The translations under genes were made by a program, and so were the position numbers. Of a DNA stretch of 64,000 nucleotides, positions 52,498 through 61,280 are shown piece after piece. The notes beneath the pieces were generated by a model. It searched no databases. It was not told the DNA's origin and saw only the letters and a list, made by a program, of their open reading frames with translations. Position 1 is the stretch's first letter, and every line of letters starts with the position of its first letter. This DNA comes from an uncultured Eubacteriales bacterium (GTDB taxonomy: Bacteria; Bacillota; Clostridia; Peptostreptococcales; Anaerovoracaceae). The DNA lies in the NCBI GenBank assembly GCA_902778585.1, contig CACYYD010000006.1, forward strand, positions 29,736 through 93,735. The letters run 5' to 3'.

Positions 52498-53643
52498 ATG
52501 AGACCGGAAGATCTGAGAAAGATCAAAAAGAGAATAGACGGAACACTGAGCAATTTCCGCAGCATCTACGGATGCTACGTGAACGCCGCGGGTGAAGTCG
52601 TGGCGAAGATGGAGATCCCAGTGCTGGATATGGAGACCGAGGAGCGTGAGATGTACGCGACGCTTCTGAAGAAGGTCCTCTCCGGCACGCAGGACAGGAA
52701 CCAGATCACCGTTGAGTTCCCGGCAGACAAGGTCGAAAGCAGCGATGAGCACAGGCTGCTCATGGCGCTCAAGAGCACGCAGCTCAGAGATGAGAGCATG
52801 CGCGACCTTCTGTACAGCAGGATAATCGAAAATCTCGACATGAGCGGCGAAAGCTTTGTCATCTTCCTCGCTGCAGACACCTACGACCTCAGAACGAAGG
52901 ACGTCAAGGATGAGGAGTGGTCCGAGGAGTCGAACGAGCAGTTCGAATACTTCCTTTGCTCGATCTGTCCGGTAAAGAACTCGAAGGCGGCGCTCCAGTA
53001 CCTTCCGGGGCAGCAGGAATTCAGGGGCATATCCACGGGCACGCTGCTGGCGGCACCTGTGCTCGGCTTTATGTTCCCGGCGCTCGACGAGGGCAGCGCG
53101 GACATCTATGAGGCGCAGTATTACACGAAGAGCACGGCCGAAAACCACGGCGAGCTCATCAGCGCTCTCTTCGCTGTGGAGAATCCTCCGATGGCAGCAG
53201 AGGTCCAGAAGGAGACCTTCAACTTCACGCTGGCGGAGTCGCTCGGCGGCGAGTGCAGTCTTGATGTTGTCACGTCGCTCCAGGCAAAGCTCTCTGCAAA
53301 GGCCGAGGCTGTGAAGGAAGAAAGTCCGTCCGCGATCGCGGAAGTATATATAGAGGACATCGAGGACATGCTCGCGGGCAAGGGTGTTTCGGATTCGAAG
53401 ATAAAGGACTTCAGCGAATCGGTCGGCAAGCGCTTCGACGGAGCGAGCAGCTTCAATATAGGGAACCTCATACAGAAGCGTTCCTTCGAGGTGAAGACGC
53501 CCGAGACAAAGATCGTCACCGACCCTGAGAACGCGCTCCGCATAAAGACGCGCAAGATCGACGGCGTGACATACATTCTGGTGCCGGCCGGCGAGAGCGT
53601 CACGGTAAACGGCGTCGAGATAAGCACGAAGACTGAAGAATAG
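52498..53643 (+). CDS. DUF4317 family protein
   Basis: 381 residues, no membrane segments. It begins RPEDLRKIKKRIDGTLSNFRSIYGCYVN and contains YFLCSICPVKNSK and LLAAPVLGFMFPALDEGSADI, which match the DUF4317 family of Firmicutes. No function is established. GGAAGGAAG lies before the ATG. It follows the two-component genes and is closed by a strong terminator, so it is at most loosely linked to the VTC operon. Confidence 0.85.
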   Translation: MRPEDLRKIKKRIDGTLSNFRSIYGCYVNAAGEVVAKMEIPVLDMETEEREMYATLLKKVLSGTQDRNQITVEFPADKVESSDEHRLLMALKSTQLRDESMRDLLYSRIIENLDMSGESFVIFLAADTYDLRTKDVKDEEWSEESNEQFEYFLCSICPVKNSKAALQYLPGQQEFRGISTGTLLAAPVLGFMFPALDEGSADIYEAQYYTKSTAENHGELISALFAVENPPMAAEVQKETFNFTLAESLGGECSLDVVTSLQAKLSAKAEAVKEESPSAIAEVYIEDIEDMLAGKGVSDSKIKDFSESVGKRFDGASSFNIGNLIQKRSFEVKTPETKIVTDPENALRIKTRKIDGVTYILVPAGESVTVNGVEISTKTEE

Positions 53644-53684
53644 AGACAGCGCGCCGCGTCCTGCAGACAGAAAACCGACTTGAT

Positions 53685-53718
53685 AAAAGAGATCCGAAAA
53701 AATCCGGATCTCTTTTTT
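53685..53718 (+). terminator. Terminator after the DUF4317 gene
   Basis: AAAAGAGATCCG (53685-53696) pairs with CGGATCTCTTTT (53705-53716), followed by TT. The PhoB-type box starts directly after it. Confidence 0.92.
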
Positions 53719-53720
53719 AG

Positions 53721-53753
53721 TTTAAGTTTGATTTAAGTTTCGGTGTTTATCAT
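53721..53753 (+). promoter_or_regulatory. PhoB/OmpR-type box and promoter of the VTC gene
   Basis: TTTAAG at 53721-53726 and again at 53732-53737 (11-nt period), then 10 nt to a -10-like TATCAT (53748-53753). No ordinary -35 is present, as expected for class-II activation by a PhoB-type regulator. Confidence 0.65.
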
Positions 53754-53776
53754 AGGCACTGTAAGGAGGAAGAGCC

Positions 53777-54649
53777 ATGGGATATCAGGCGGTATTCAAA
53801 AGATATGAACTCAAATACATGGTCACGGCTGACCAGAAGGAAAAGATCCTTAAGGCCATGGAGCCATACATGGAGCCGGACCGCTTCGGCAGATCGACCG
53901 TCAGGAATCTGTATTTCGACACTGACGACTTTGTGCTCGCAAGACATTCCATCGCGAAGCCGGACTATAAAGAAAAGCTCCGCATCAGAAGTTACGTGAA
54001 GGCGGATGCCGGAAGCACGGTGTTCGTAGAGCTCAAGCGTAAGTTTGACGGAGTCGTATATAAAAGGCGCATAGGTCTCCCGGAATCATCCGCGATGAAG
54101 TGGATGGCCGGCATCATGGACAAGACGCTCGAAGCAGAACTCGACAAGGAGTCGCCGCAGGTGGCAGCAGAGATCGAGTACTTCGCAGGACTCTATAAAG
54201 GGCTCAGACCGGTGATCTACCTCTCGTATGACCGCGAGGCGTACAGGATGAGAGAAGGCGCTGCTGACGCAGACGGCGGCTCGGAATTCAGAGTCACCTT
54301 CGACAGCAATATCTTCTGCAGAGAGACAGAGCTCACGCTGGAGTCTGAAGTGTATGGCACGCCGATCCTCGAAGACGGGATGTTCCTGATGGAGCTCAAG
54401 TGCCCGGGCGCGATCCCGCTCTGGCTCACAAAGGTCCTCTCGGAGGAGCGCATATACAAGACATCATTTTCAAAATACGGAAGAGCCTACTGCAGCTTCA
54501 TGGATAAGACACCCAGCGAGCGCTCGCACTCGATCGCGGAGGCCGGATACCTGGGCTGGGCTGCAGCAGCGGCAAATCAGAATACAGGATATGCGGGCAA
54601 ACGCCGCACACGCAGGAGATTCTCTTTCGGCGGCAGAGCGACCGCATAA
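53777..54649 (+). CDS. VTC-domain protein (polyphosphate polymerase-like)
   Basis: 290 residues. The VTC tunnel fold is shown by FKRYELKYMVTADQKEKIL, the Arg/Lys strands LYFDTDDFVL, YKEKLRIRSY, VFVELKRKFDGVVYKRR, and FLMELKCPGAIPLWLTKVL with a late Lys-Tyr-Gly segment (SFSKYGRAY). Eukaryotic VTC4 makes polyphosphate from ATP on the inner membrane face; bacterial relatives with DUF4956 partners are little studied. AAGGAGGAAG precedes the ATG. The promoter carries the TTTAAG box. Confidence 0.88.
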   Translation: MGYQAVFKRYELKYMVTADQKEKILKAMEPYMEPDRFGRSTVRNLYFDTDDFVLARHSIAKPDYKEKLRIRSYVKADAGSTVFVELKRKFDGVVYKRRIGLPESSAMKWMAGIMDKTLEAELDKESPQVAAEIEYFAGLYKGLRPVIYLSYDREAYRMREGAADADGGSEFRVTFDSNIFCRETELTLESEVYGTPILEDGMFLMELKCPGAIPLWLTKVLSEERIYKTSFSKYGRAYCSFMDKTPSERSHSIAEAGYLGWAAAAANQNTGYAGKRRTRRRFSFGGRATA

Positions 54650-54757
54650 GATACAGAGGCGCGCAGGCCACATATAGAATAACCAATAACAACTTTAAAT
54701 AAGTTTTCTTCATACATTTTCTTCATAAAAACATACCTTCATACATTTCCAGCAGAG

Positions 54758-54787
54758 GCCCCTGCCACGTGCAGGGGCTTTTGCTTT
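54758..54787 (+). terminator. Terminator after the VTC gene
   Basis: GCCCCTGC (54758-54765) pairs with GCAGGGGC (54771-54778), then TTTTGCTTT. Upstream in this 316-nt gap, CTTCATACATTT occurs twice as a direct repeat (54708-54719 and 54737-54748); I see nothing else there. Confidence 0.85.
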
Positions 54788-54831
54788 GACCGAAAAATGC
54801 GCCACCAGGAAAAACCGAAAAAAGCCGGACC

Positions 54832-54864
54832 TTTTAGTTTCGTTTAAGTTTCGGCCGTTATTAT
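54832..54864 (+). promoter_or_regulatory. PhoB/OmpR-type box and promoter of the DUF4956 operon
   Basis: TTTTAG (54832-54837) and TTTAAG (54843-54848) at 11-nt period, followed after 10 nt by TATTAT (54859-54864). The second half and its flank (TTTAAGTTTCGG) are identical to the box before the VTC gene. Confidence 0.65.
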
Positions 54865-54965
54865 GCGGGTGTAAAGAGAAGGAACGGCCGGCTCGGCCAG
54901 GAGCGGCAGAGCAAAAGCGATGTGCGAAGCCAGGACCGGCACAGACATAAATGGAGGTAGAAACG

Positions 54966-55658
54966 ATGAATGAATTGCTGACAAGTATTTACGAAAGCCA
55001 GACGGCTGTATCGATAAGCTTTACGGATTTCGCGGCTGCGTTCGCGGTATCCATCGCACTGGGCCTGCTGATCTCGGCAGCCTACATGCACAACACACGT
55101 TACACCAAGAGTTTTGTGGCGACACTCGCGATGCTGCCGGCCATCATCTGCGTGATCATCATGATGGTCAACGGAAGCGTAGGAACAGGAGTCGCGGTCG
55201 CCGGAGCGTTCAGCCTCGTAAGATTCCGCTCTGTGCCGGGAACGGCTAAAGAGATCTGCGCGATCTTCCTGGCAATGGGCACCGGCCTGATCACCGGAAT
55301 GGGCTATCTCGGACTCGCGGCGATCTTCGCGGCAGTGCTCTCGCTGGCGATCGTGATCTTCAACCATCTCGACCTCGGGTCGAAGAAGAACGCCGACAGA
55401 TACAAGAGCATCAGGATCGCGATCCCGGAGGACCTCGACTACAGCGGTGTTTTCGATGACCTCTTCGCGGAGTACACGAGCTCTTGCGAACTCGTAAATG
55501 TAAAAACAACAAACATGGGAAGTATGTTCAGGCTCACATACGATGTGACACTGAAAGAACCTGAAAGAGAAAAGGAACTCATAGACAAGCTGCGCTGCAG
55601 AAACGGCAACCTCGAGATCAACGTATCGAGGCAGGGCTCGGCGGCGACAGAGCTGTAG
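54966..55658 (+). CDS. DUF4956 membrane protein
   Basis: 230 residues from the ATG at 54966 (GGAGGTAG upstream). Four membrane helices in the N-terminal 130 residues, including AGAFSLVRFRSVPGTAKEICAIFLAMGTG split by the conserved RFR-S-PGTAKE loop, then a soluble C-terminal domain (about 140-230). DUF4956 proteins usually sit beside VTC-domain genes and are thought to form a membrane partner of the polymerase. This is the first gene of the operon that continues with the lipoprotein and glycosyltransferase. Confidence 0.88.
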   Translation: MNELLTSIYESQTAVSISFTDFAAAFAVSIALGLLISAAYMHNTRYTKSFVATLAMLPAIICVIIMMVNGSVGTGVAVAGAFSLVRFRSVPGTAKEICAIFLAMGTGLITGMGYLGLAAIFAAVLSLAIVIFNHLDLGSKKNADRYKSIRIAIPEDLDYSGVFDDLFAEYTSSCELVNVKTTNMGSMFRLTYDVTLKEPEREKELIDKLRCRNGNLEINVSRQGSAATEL

Positions 55659-55684
55659 ACCTCACCGGGAAGGAGGAAGCATAA

Positions 55685-57451
55685 ATGAACAAGGATTATA
55701 AGAACAAGACATATAGCGACGACGGGGTGCAGAAGGGCTTCATGACAAAGGCCCTGATCTCGATCCTGGCACTGATACTGGCATTCGCGCTGACACTGAC
55801 ATCCTGCGGGACGGCCTCCGGCGCAAGCAGCTCGGCGGTAACAACGACCTCATCGGAGCAGTCGGAGGACAACGCGGTGAGCAAATCGGAGATGTTCACG
55901 GATCGCGACCTCTCGGACGAGTACGACGAGAGCGAGGCTGAGACCATCACTCTGAATGGAAGCAGCGCTGAGACCTCGGTGGCCTCAGGCGTGAGCATCG
56001 ACGGAAGCACAGTAATGATCTCGGCTGAGGGCGTGTATATCGTAAGCGGCACACTGAGCGACGGACAGATCATCGTTGAGGCAGACGATGCCGCAAAGGT
56101 GCAGATCGTTCTGAAGGACGCGAGCATCACAAGCAGCACATCGGCGGCTCTCTACGTAAAGTCGGCCGACAAGGTATTCGTAACAACAGTAGAAGGCACT
56201 GAGAACACGCTGGCAAACGGCGGAAGCTTCACTGCCGACGGAGACACAAACATTGACGGCGCGGTCTACGCGAAGGATGACATCACGTTCAACGGAAGCG
56301 GCAGCCTCACGATCACATCGCCGGCCGGCCACGGAGTCGTCGGAAACGATGACGTCAAGTTCGGCGGCGGCACATACACGATCACTGCATCGGCTCACGG
56401 CGTGAAGGCCAACGACAGCGCACGCTTCGCAGAGTCCGACGCAACTATCACAGCGGGAGCCGACAAGGACGGCGTCCACGTTTCGGACAATGATGACGCG
56501 AGCGCGGCAGAGTCCGACAGCTTCTTCTACATCGCCGACGGCACTCTGACCATCAGCGCGCAGGATGACGGCATCCACGCCGATGCGCAGGTCATCATCG
56601 AAGGCGGCACGATAACAGTAAACGAGTCCTACGAGGGCATCGAAGGACTTTCCATAAATATCAGCGGCGGCAGCACGACCGTAACTGCAAGTGACGACGG
56701 TCTGAACGCTGCAGGCGGCAACTCGGCAAGCGGCAGCCAGGCATTCGGCGGCGACGACTGGAACGGCGGCGGAATGATGAGCGACGGCGGAACAGACGGA
56801 AGCATCACCATCAGCGGCGGCTCGGTGAAGATCACAGCCGGCGGAGACGGGGTGGATTCCAACGGATCTGTAGAGATCAGCGGCGGATACACGGTCGTCC
56901 AGGGACCGACTAACGGAGACACATCGGTGCTCGACTACAACGGAACAGCAACTGTAAAGGCAGGCACATTCATCGCGACAGGCGGAGCCGGAATGGCTCA
57001 GAGCTTCTCCTCGGCAGATCAGGGCCTCATCGCTGTAAGCGTGGGGAATCAGTCCTCGGGAAGCACGGTAACACTGAAGGATGAGTCCGGCACAGTGATC
57101 GCAGAGACTACACCTGAACTTGACTACGCTGTCGTATACATCAGCACTGAGGACATGGCAGCGGGCAGCACATACACACTGACTGCAGGAAACTACAGCG
57201 AGAGCATCACTCTCAGCGAAAACATCTACAGCAACCTCGCCGGCGGAATGGGCGGCATGGGAGCAGGTCTCGGCGGAGGCGGTCCCCGAGGCGGAATGAA
57301 CGGCGGCCAGGGCGGCGGAAGACCGCAGGGCGGTCCGGGAGGAATGAACGGCGGCCAGGGCGGCGGAAGACCGCAGGGCGGCCCGGAAGCCGGCATGGGA
57401 ACAGACGGCGTGACCGGAGCAACTCAGATGGCAGGAGATAATGCTGCCTGA
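55685..57451 (+). CDS. Carbohydrate-binding-domain beta-helix lipoprotein
   Basis: 588 residues. Signal peptide with lipobox LTLTSCG near residue 41. The main body is a series of short repeats of the type SGG(S/T)xxITAxxDG(V/I)xA/SxxxVxISGG, typical of right-handed beta-helices annotated as carbohydrate-binding domain (DUF4353) proteins. The C-terminal ~70 residues are Gly/Met/Pro/Gln-rich with a duplicated GGMNGGQGGGRPQGGP unit. It should sit on the outer membrane face and may bind a surface glycan or polyphosphate made by this locus. GGAAGGAGG precedes the start. Confidence 0.83.
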   Translation: MNKDYKNKTYSDDGVQKGFMTKALISILALILAFALTLTSCGTASGASSSAVTTTSSEQSEDNAVSKSEMFTDRDLSDEYDESEAETITLNGSSAETSVASGVSIDGSTVMISAEGVYIVSGTLSDGQIIVEADDAAKVQIVLKDASITSSTSAALYVKSADKVFVTTVEGTENTLANGGSFTADGDTNIDGAVYAKDDITFNGSGSLTITSPAGHGVVGNDDVKFGGGTYTITASAHGVKANDSARFAESDATITAGADKDGVHVSDNDDASAAESDSFFYIADGTLTISAQDDGIHADAQVIIEGGTITVNESYEGIEGLSINISGGSTTVTASDDGLNAAGGNSASGSQAFGGDDWNGGGMMSDGGTDGSITISGGSVKITAGGDGVDSNGSVEISGGYTVVQGPTNGDTSVLDYNGTATVKAGTFIATGGAGMAQSFSSADQGLIAVSVGNQSSGSTVTLKDESGTVIAETTPELDYAVVYISTEDMAAGSTYTLTAGNYSESITLSENIYSNLAGGMGGMGAGLGGGGPRGGMNGGQGGGRPQGGPGGMNGGQGGGRPQGGPEAGMGTDGVTGATQMAGDNAA

Positions 57452-57468
57452 CTGAAAGGAGGCAGGCT

Positions 57469-58626
57469 ATGAGAAACAGGATCATAGCACTTATACCGGC
57501 GTATGAGCCGGATGCGAAAATAATCGATCTGACTAAGGAATTGAAAGACAGGCGCTTCGACGTAGTCGTCGTCGACGACGGGAGCGGCCCGGACTACGCG
57601 GATCTGTTTGAGAGGCTGGAGCGGGACGCGACCGTGCTGACACACAAGGAGAACCGCGGAAAGGGAGCGGCGCTTAAGACGGGACTGGAATATATAGGCA
57701 AGTATATGGCGTACACGGAATCCGTGCTGACGGGAACCGGAACGGAAACAGTGTCGGGCAGGGACGCGGTCATCGTGACCGCGGACGCGGACGGCCAGCA
57801 CCTGCCTGATGACATAGAGAGGGTGGCAGAGATCGCAGCCGCAAGGCCGTCCGCGCTTGTCCTCGGCAGCAGGGCGCTTGCCGGGGACATCCCTGCCCGG
57901 AGCCGCTTCGGCAATACCGTTACCCGTCACGTATACAGCGCCGCGACCGGCGTCAGGATCCATGACACACAGACAGGCCTCAGGGCATTTCACAGAAGCA
58001 TGATCCCGAGGCTCCTCAAGATAGAAGGCGAGCGCTACGAATATGAGATCAATATGCTTATGCAGCTGGCGTCCGAGGGCGTTCCGATCATAGAGGAACG
58101 CATCGAGACGGTCTACGAAGACAACAACAGCGGCTCTCACTTCAAAACTTTCAGGGACTCGTTCAGGGTGTACAAGGAGATCCTGAAATTCTCGGCATCA
58201 TCGCTCGCAAGCTTCGCGATCGACTACTGCATGTACGCCGCGCTCCTGGCAGCGACCGGCGCGGCGGGCCTCGCAAACGGACTGATCATCTCCAACATCG
58301 GAGCGAGACTCGTGAGCGGCGCCGCAAACTATACGCTCAACCGCAGGCTGGTCTTCAGAAGCAGGACGGGTTTCGCGAAGTCGGCGACGCAGTACATACT
58401 GCTGGCGGCCTTCATACTCGCGGGCAACACCATAGTCCTGAGCACTCTCGCCGGCACGCTCGGCATGAACAGCCTGCTGGCGAAACTGATCACCGAGATC
58501 ATCTTCTTTGTGATCAGCTGGACGGTGCAGAAGTACGTGATCTTTTTCAAAGAGACCGAAGGGGAAGGCGCAGCGGAAGCGGCCGGAGGTCTCGCAGCTC
58601 AGAAGGAACAGGTGGACGGGCAGTAA
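57469..58626 (+). CDS. Glycosyltransferase family 2 fused to a GtrA-like membrane domain
   Basis: 385 residues. N-terminal GT2 (1-~235) has IALIPAYEPDAKI, VVVVDDGSGPDY, the catalytic-site VTADADGQHLPDD and TQTGLRAFHRSM, like DPM1-type polyprenyl-phosphate hexose synthases. C-terminal ~245-365 has four helices and the GtrA-type SNIGARLVSGAANYTLNRRLVF. It probably charges a lipid carrier with sugar for export. GAAAGGAGG precedes the ATG, 17 nt after the lipoprotein gene. Confidence 0.9.
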   Translation: MRNRIIALIPAYEPDAKIIDLTKELKDRRFDVVVVDDGSGPDYADLFERLERDATVLTHKENRGKGAALKTGLEYIGKYMAYTESVLTGTGTETVSGRDAVIVTADADGQHLPDDIERVAEIAAARPSALVLGSRALAGDIPARSRFGNTVTRHVYSAATGVRIHDTQTGLRAFHRSMIPRLLKIEGERYEYEINMLMQLASEGVPIIEERIETVYEDNNSGSHFKTFRDSFRVYKEILKFSASSLASFAIDYCMYAALLAATGAAGLANGLIISNIGARLVSGAANYTLNRRLVFRSRTGFAKSATQYILLAAFILAGNTIVLSTLAGTLGMNSLLAKLITEIIFFVISWTVQKYVIFFKETEGEGAAEAAGGLAAQKEQVDGQ

Positions 58627-58654
58627 GGCCCTCGCCACGGAAAGGCGGCAAGCT

Positions 58655-59818
58655 ATGATAAAAAAACATAAAGCGCTGCTCGCGTACATGCTGGCGCTCG
58701 CGGTATTCACGACATACGTAGTGATGGACACCTTCGTCATAAGCAGGGTGTACAGCGAAGCGTCCGGCGGCGGAAGCGAGGCGGCGATGCAGATAGAACA
58801 GGATACGGAAGACGGAACCGCGCAGGATGACGCGGCCGCAGAAGATGCGGATGAAGAGGGCAGCCACAAGCGCGGCCCGGGAAGCGGCAGCGGAGGACCA
58901 CCTTCGGGCGGACACGGCCCGGGAAGCCACGGAAGCGGTGAGCACAGCGGCAGACCGGGAGGCAAGAAGAGCAGCAGCTCATCATCATCGGGAAGCAGCA
59001 CATCATCTCAGAGCAGCTTGTCCTCAGACACATCGTCTTCCTCAACTTCCTCTTCGTCTGCAGCATCATCAGCCGTTAGTTCATCGGCTGACAGCTACAG
59101 CGACGGCAAGGTCTCGATAAACTACAAGGAATATACTGTGAACGACACGACGATCCACGTCGCAGAGGTCAGCGCCGACTCGGCATCCTATCTCAAGACT
59201 GCATTCGCACAGGGATCGTACGGCAAGAACGTAACGGCAACGACTTCCGACATCGCAGACAGCGTCGATGCCATACTGGCGATCAACGGCGACTACTACG
59301 GCGCAAGAGAAAAGGGTTATGTGATAAGAAACGGAGAGATCTACAGAAGCACGGCGAGCGACGGTGCTGAGGACCTGGTCATATACGAGGACGGGTCTTT
59401 CGGGATCATAAATGAGAGCGAGATAACGGCGGAACAGCTTCTCGCTAAGGGCGCTGTCCAGACTCTGTCGTTCGGACCGGCGCTGCTGGAAGACGGCAAG
59501 ATCTCGGTCGACTCGGACGATGAGGTAGGCCGCGCGATGGCGAGCAATCCCCGCACCGCGATAGGTATAAAGTCTGACGGAACATATCTCTTCGTCGTTT
59601 CCGACGGAAGGACGGACGAGAGCGAAGGTCTGTCGCTTCTGGAGCTTGCGCAGTTTATGCAGTCGCTCGGAGCGGAGACAGCATACAACCTTGACGGCGG
59701 CGGGTCCTCCACCATGGTCTTCAACGGCAGTGTGGTCAACACACCGACAGGCGGCGGGATAGGAAACGGCAGCGGAAGCGAAAGGAAGGTGAGTGACATT
59801 GTATACATCGGATACTAA
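58655..59818 (+). CDS. Membrane-anchored phosphodiester glycosidase (NAGPA family)
   Basis: 387 residues. N-terminal membrane anchor (~8-30), then a long Gly/His/Ser-rich linker (about 60-145, ending in a poly-Ser tract), then the enzyme domain (~150-387). The conserved run AINGDYYGAREKGYVIRNGE, RTAIGIKSDGTYLFVVSDGR and YNLDGGGSSTMVFNG belongs to the N-acetylglucosamine-1-phosphodiester glycosidase family. It could cleave or edit phosphodiester-linked surface sugars, fitting the VTC/GT2 context. Confidence 0.88.
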   Translation: MIKKHKALLAYMLALAVFTTYVVMDTFVISRVYSEASGGGSEAAMQIEQDTEDGTAQDDAAAEDADEEGSHKRGPGSGSGGPPSGGHGPGSHGSGEHSGRPGGKKSSSSSSSGSSTSSQSSLSSDTSSSSTSSSSAASSAVSSSADSYSDGKVSINYKEYTVNDTTIHVAEVSADSASYLKTAFAQGSYGKNVTATTSDIADSVDAILAINGDYYGAREKGYVIRNGEIYRSTASDGAEDLVIYEDGSFGIINESEITAEQLLAKGAVQTLSFGPALLEDGKISVDSDDEVGRAMASNPRTAIGIKSDGTYLFVVSDGRTDESEGLSLLELAQFMQSLGAETAYNLDGGGSSTMVFNGSVVNTPTGGGIGNGSGSERKVSDIVYIGY

Positions 59819-60281
59819 TGAGACCGTAAAAGAACTCAAAACCGGCATGATATACCTGGCGGCATCACTGATCATAGCGGCGGCCGCTGCGGTATACGGG
59901 CTCTTCAGCCACGGGGTCTACTCGTACTGGATGACATACGCGTTCATGGTGCCGCTCCTTCTGGGAGCCATGCCGCATCTGATCTCGGCGCTGAAAAGTG
60001 AGACGCGCAGAGCGGGCGGCTCCGGAGGACTGAATGACGATCAGCCGGGCAAGACCGGCACGATCGGGAAGATATTCTCGGGAGATATCCAGCTCGCGGT
60101 GATCGCGGCTCTTACGGCGGGCAGCCTCCTGAAGGGCGCGCTCGACATCTACGGCACAACGAACAGACTGCTGATCGCCTATCCGGTCATCGCGGTACTG
60201 ACGCTCATCGCTGCTGTGATCCTTTCAAAAAGAGGAGAATCAAAAACGCCGGGCGGACCGGCGATCGAAACAGCGGAATGA
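59793..60281 (+). CDS. Small membrane protein at the end of the surface operon
   Basis: 162 residues, probably four helices. The start is taken as the GTG at 59793, which has AAAGGAAGG just upstream, inside the end of the glycosidase gene (26-nt overlap). The segments YLAASLIIAAAAAVYGLFSHGVYSYW, then FMVPLLLGAMPHLI and a C-terminal pair of helices are visible. I do not recognise the family. It ends 9 nt before the convergent Gx-transporter gene. Confidence 0.65.
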   Translation: MTLYTSDTNETVKELKTGMIYLAASLIIAAAAAVYGLFSHGVYSYWMTYAFMVPLLLGAMPHLISALKSETRRAGGSGGLNDDQPGKTGTIGKIFSGDIQLAVIAALTAGSLLKGALDIYGTTNRLLIAYPVIAVLTLIAAVILSKRGESKTPGGPAIETAE

Positions 60282-60289
60282 TGCGGATA

Positions 60290-60835
60290 TCAGCGGAGCG
60301 CCCTGAGCGCCAGTGCTGATGCGATGCCGACGAGTATCCCGGCGGCGATACCGCTGAACATAAGTACAGGGAAATAGAAGAATATGCGCAGGTCCTCGAT
60401 GAGGGCCGCGGCAACAAATAGCTGGCCAAGGTTGTGAAGAACGCCCGCGGCCATGCTGACACCGGTCACTGAAAAGAGGCCGGTTTTTTTGAGCAGTATC
60501 ATTCCCGTGAGGCTCACGATGGCTCCGGCGAGGGCGTACAGCATGCCGAAGACTCCGTTGAAGAGGAGCCCCGCAAGCACGACTCTTATGACGCTGACGG
60601 CCGCCGCATCCTTTGCGCCGAACTTGTAAAGAGCCACTACCGTGACCACATTCGCTATGCCAAGTTTGATGCCGGGCACGCCCGGGTTGTATGGTATAAT
60701 GGCTTCGACATACGAAAAGATGAGCGCAAGTGAAGCCATCAGGCCGACTCTTGCGATGAACGACGCGCTTATGCGTCCGCTGCGGTTTGTCTGTCTGTGC
60801 GCTGCACTGCCGGACTTACGAGGTGACTGAGTCAT
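60290..60835 (-). CDS. Gx-transporter / heptaprenyl diphosphate synthase component I-like membrane protein
   Basis: 181 residues from the start at 60835, which has AAAGGAGG 5 nt upstream. Five or six helices; motifs NPGVPGIKLGIANVVTVVALYKFG and VRVVLAGLLFNG-like (VIRVVLAGLLFNGVFGM) and AAGVLHNLGQL fit the Gx transporter family, an ECF-type substrate-binding-like fold often annotated as HepS component I. It overlaps the NusG-II gene upstream. Such genes accompany flavin-based electron-transfer genes (ApbE, NusG II) in Gram-positives. Confidence 0.8.
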   Translation of the reverse strand: MTQSPRKSGSAAHRQTNRSGRISASFIARVGLMASLALIFSYVEAIIPYNPGVPGIKLGIANVVTVVALYKFGAKDAAAVSVIRVVLAGLLFNGVFGMLYALAGAIVSLTGMILLKKTGLFSVTGVSMAAGVLHNLGQLFVAAALIEDLRIFFYFPVLMFSGIAAGILVGIASALALRALR

Positions 60836-61262
60836 AGCCGCCTCCTTTCTGCCCCGCTTCGATGCGGACCACAAGCCTGTTCGGCAGGCATACGATGCTT
60901 TCGCCGGCTGCCGAGATGCTGCCGTGCTTCACGCAGATCTGGTTCTTGCATGAGGCCTCGGTGACAGAGACCGCTCCGCCGCTGACTGTTACCACATTGT
61001 AATAGTCGTACTGCGCGGATGCCGGCTCGTCGCTGCTGACTGACGGAGCGTCTGTCTTGTTCTGCTTCGGAGCAGGAACGATGATGACACGGTCCTCCGA
61101 GAGTGGATATGTCGCGTAGAGATCTCCGCCGGACTCGATGACCACCTTCGCGTCCCCGCCTGCAGCGGAATGCGAAAGTGAAAGCGCAGCAGAAGCGGCC
61201 AGTCCGATCACGACCAGCACTGCAAATAGTATTATGTCTGCTTTTCTGATAAACTGCTTCAT
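60816..61262 (-). CDS. NusG domain II-containing membrane-anchored protein
   Basis: 148 residues from the ATG at 61262; an in-frame ATG at 61274 would overlap the -10 of the promoter. One N-terminal helix (~8-30), then an extracytoplasmic NusG-II beta domain with the Cys pair in EASCKNQICVKHGSIS and the end SIVCLPNRLVVRIE. No Shine-Dalgarno is visible, and TATAAT (forward 61273-61278) lies ~10 nt upstream, so the leader is very short. It overlaps the next gene by 20 nt. Similar proteins occur with ApbE and Rnf or extracellular electron transfer genes. Confidence 0.78.
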   Translation of the reverse strand: MKQFIRKADIILFAVLVVIGLAASAALSLSHSAAGGDAKVVIESGGDLYATYPLSEDRVIIVPAPKQNKTDAPSVSSDEPASAQYDYYNVVTVSGGAVSVTEASCKNQICVKHGSISAAGESIVCLPNRLVVRIEAGQKGGGYDSVTS

Positions 61263-61280
61263 AATTGATTTCATTATAGC

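Noticed and set aside
58970..59090. Frameshift or sequencing artefact at the poly-Ser tract
   Set aside because: The frame stays open on both sides and the linker varies in codon choice, so it is a genuine low-complexity linker.
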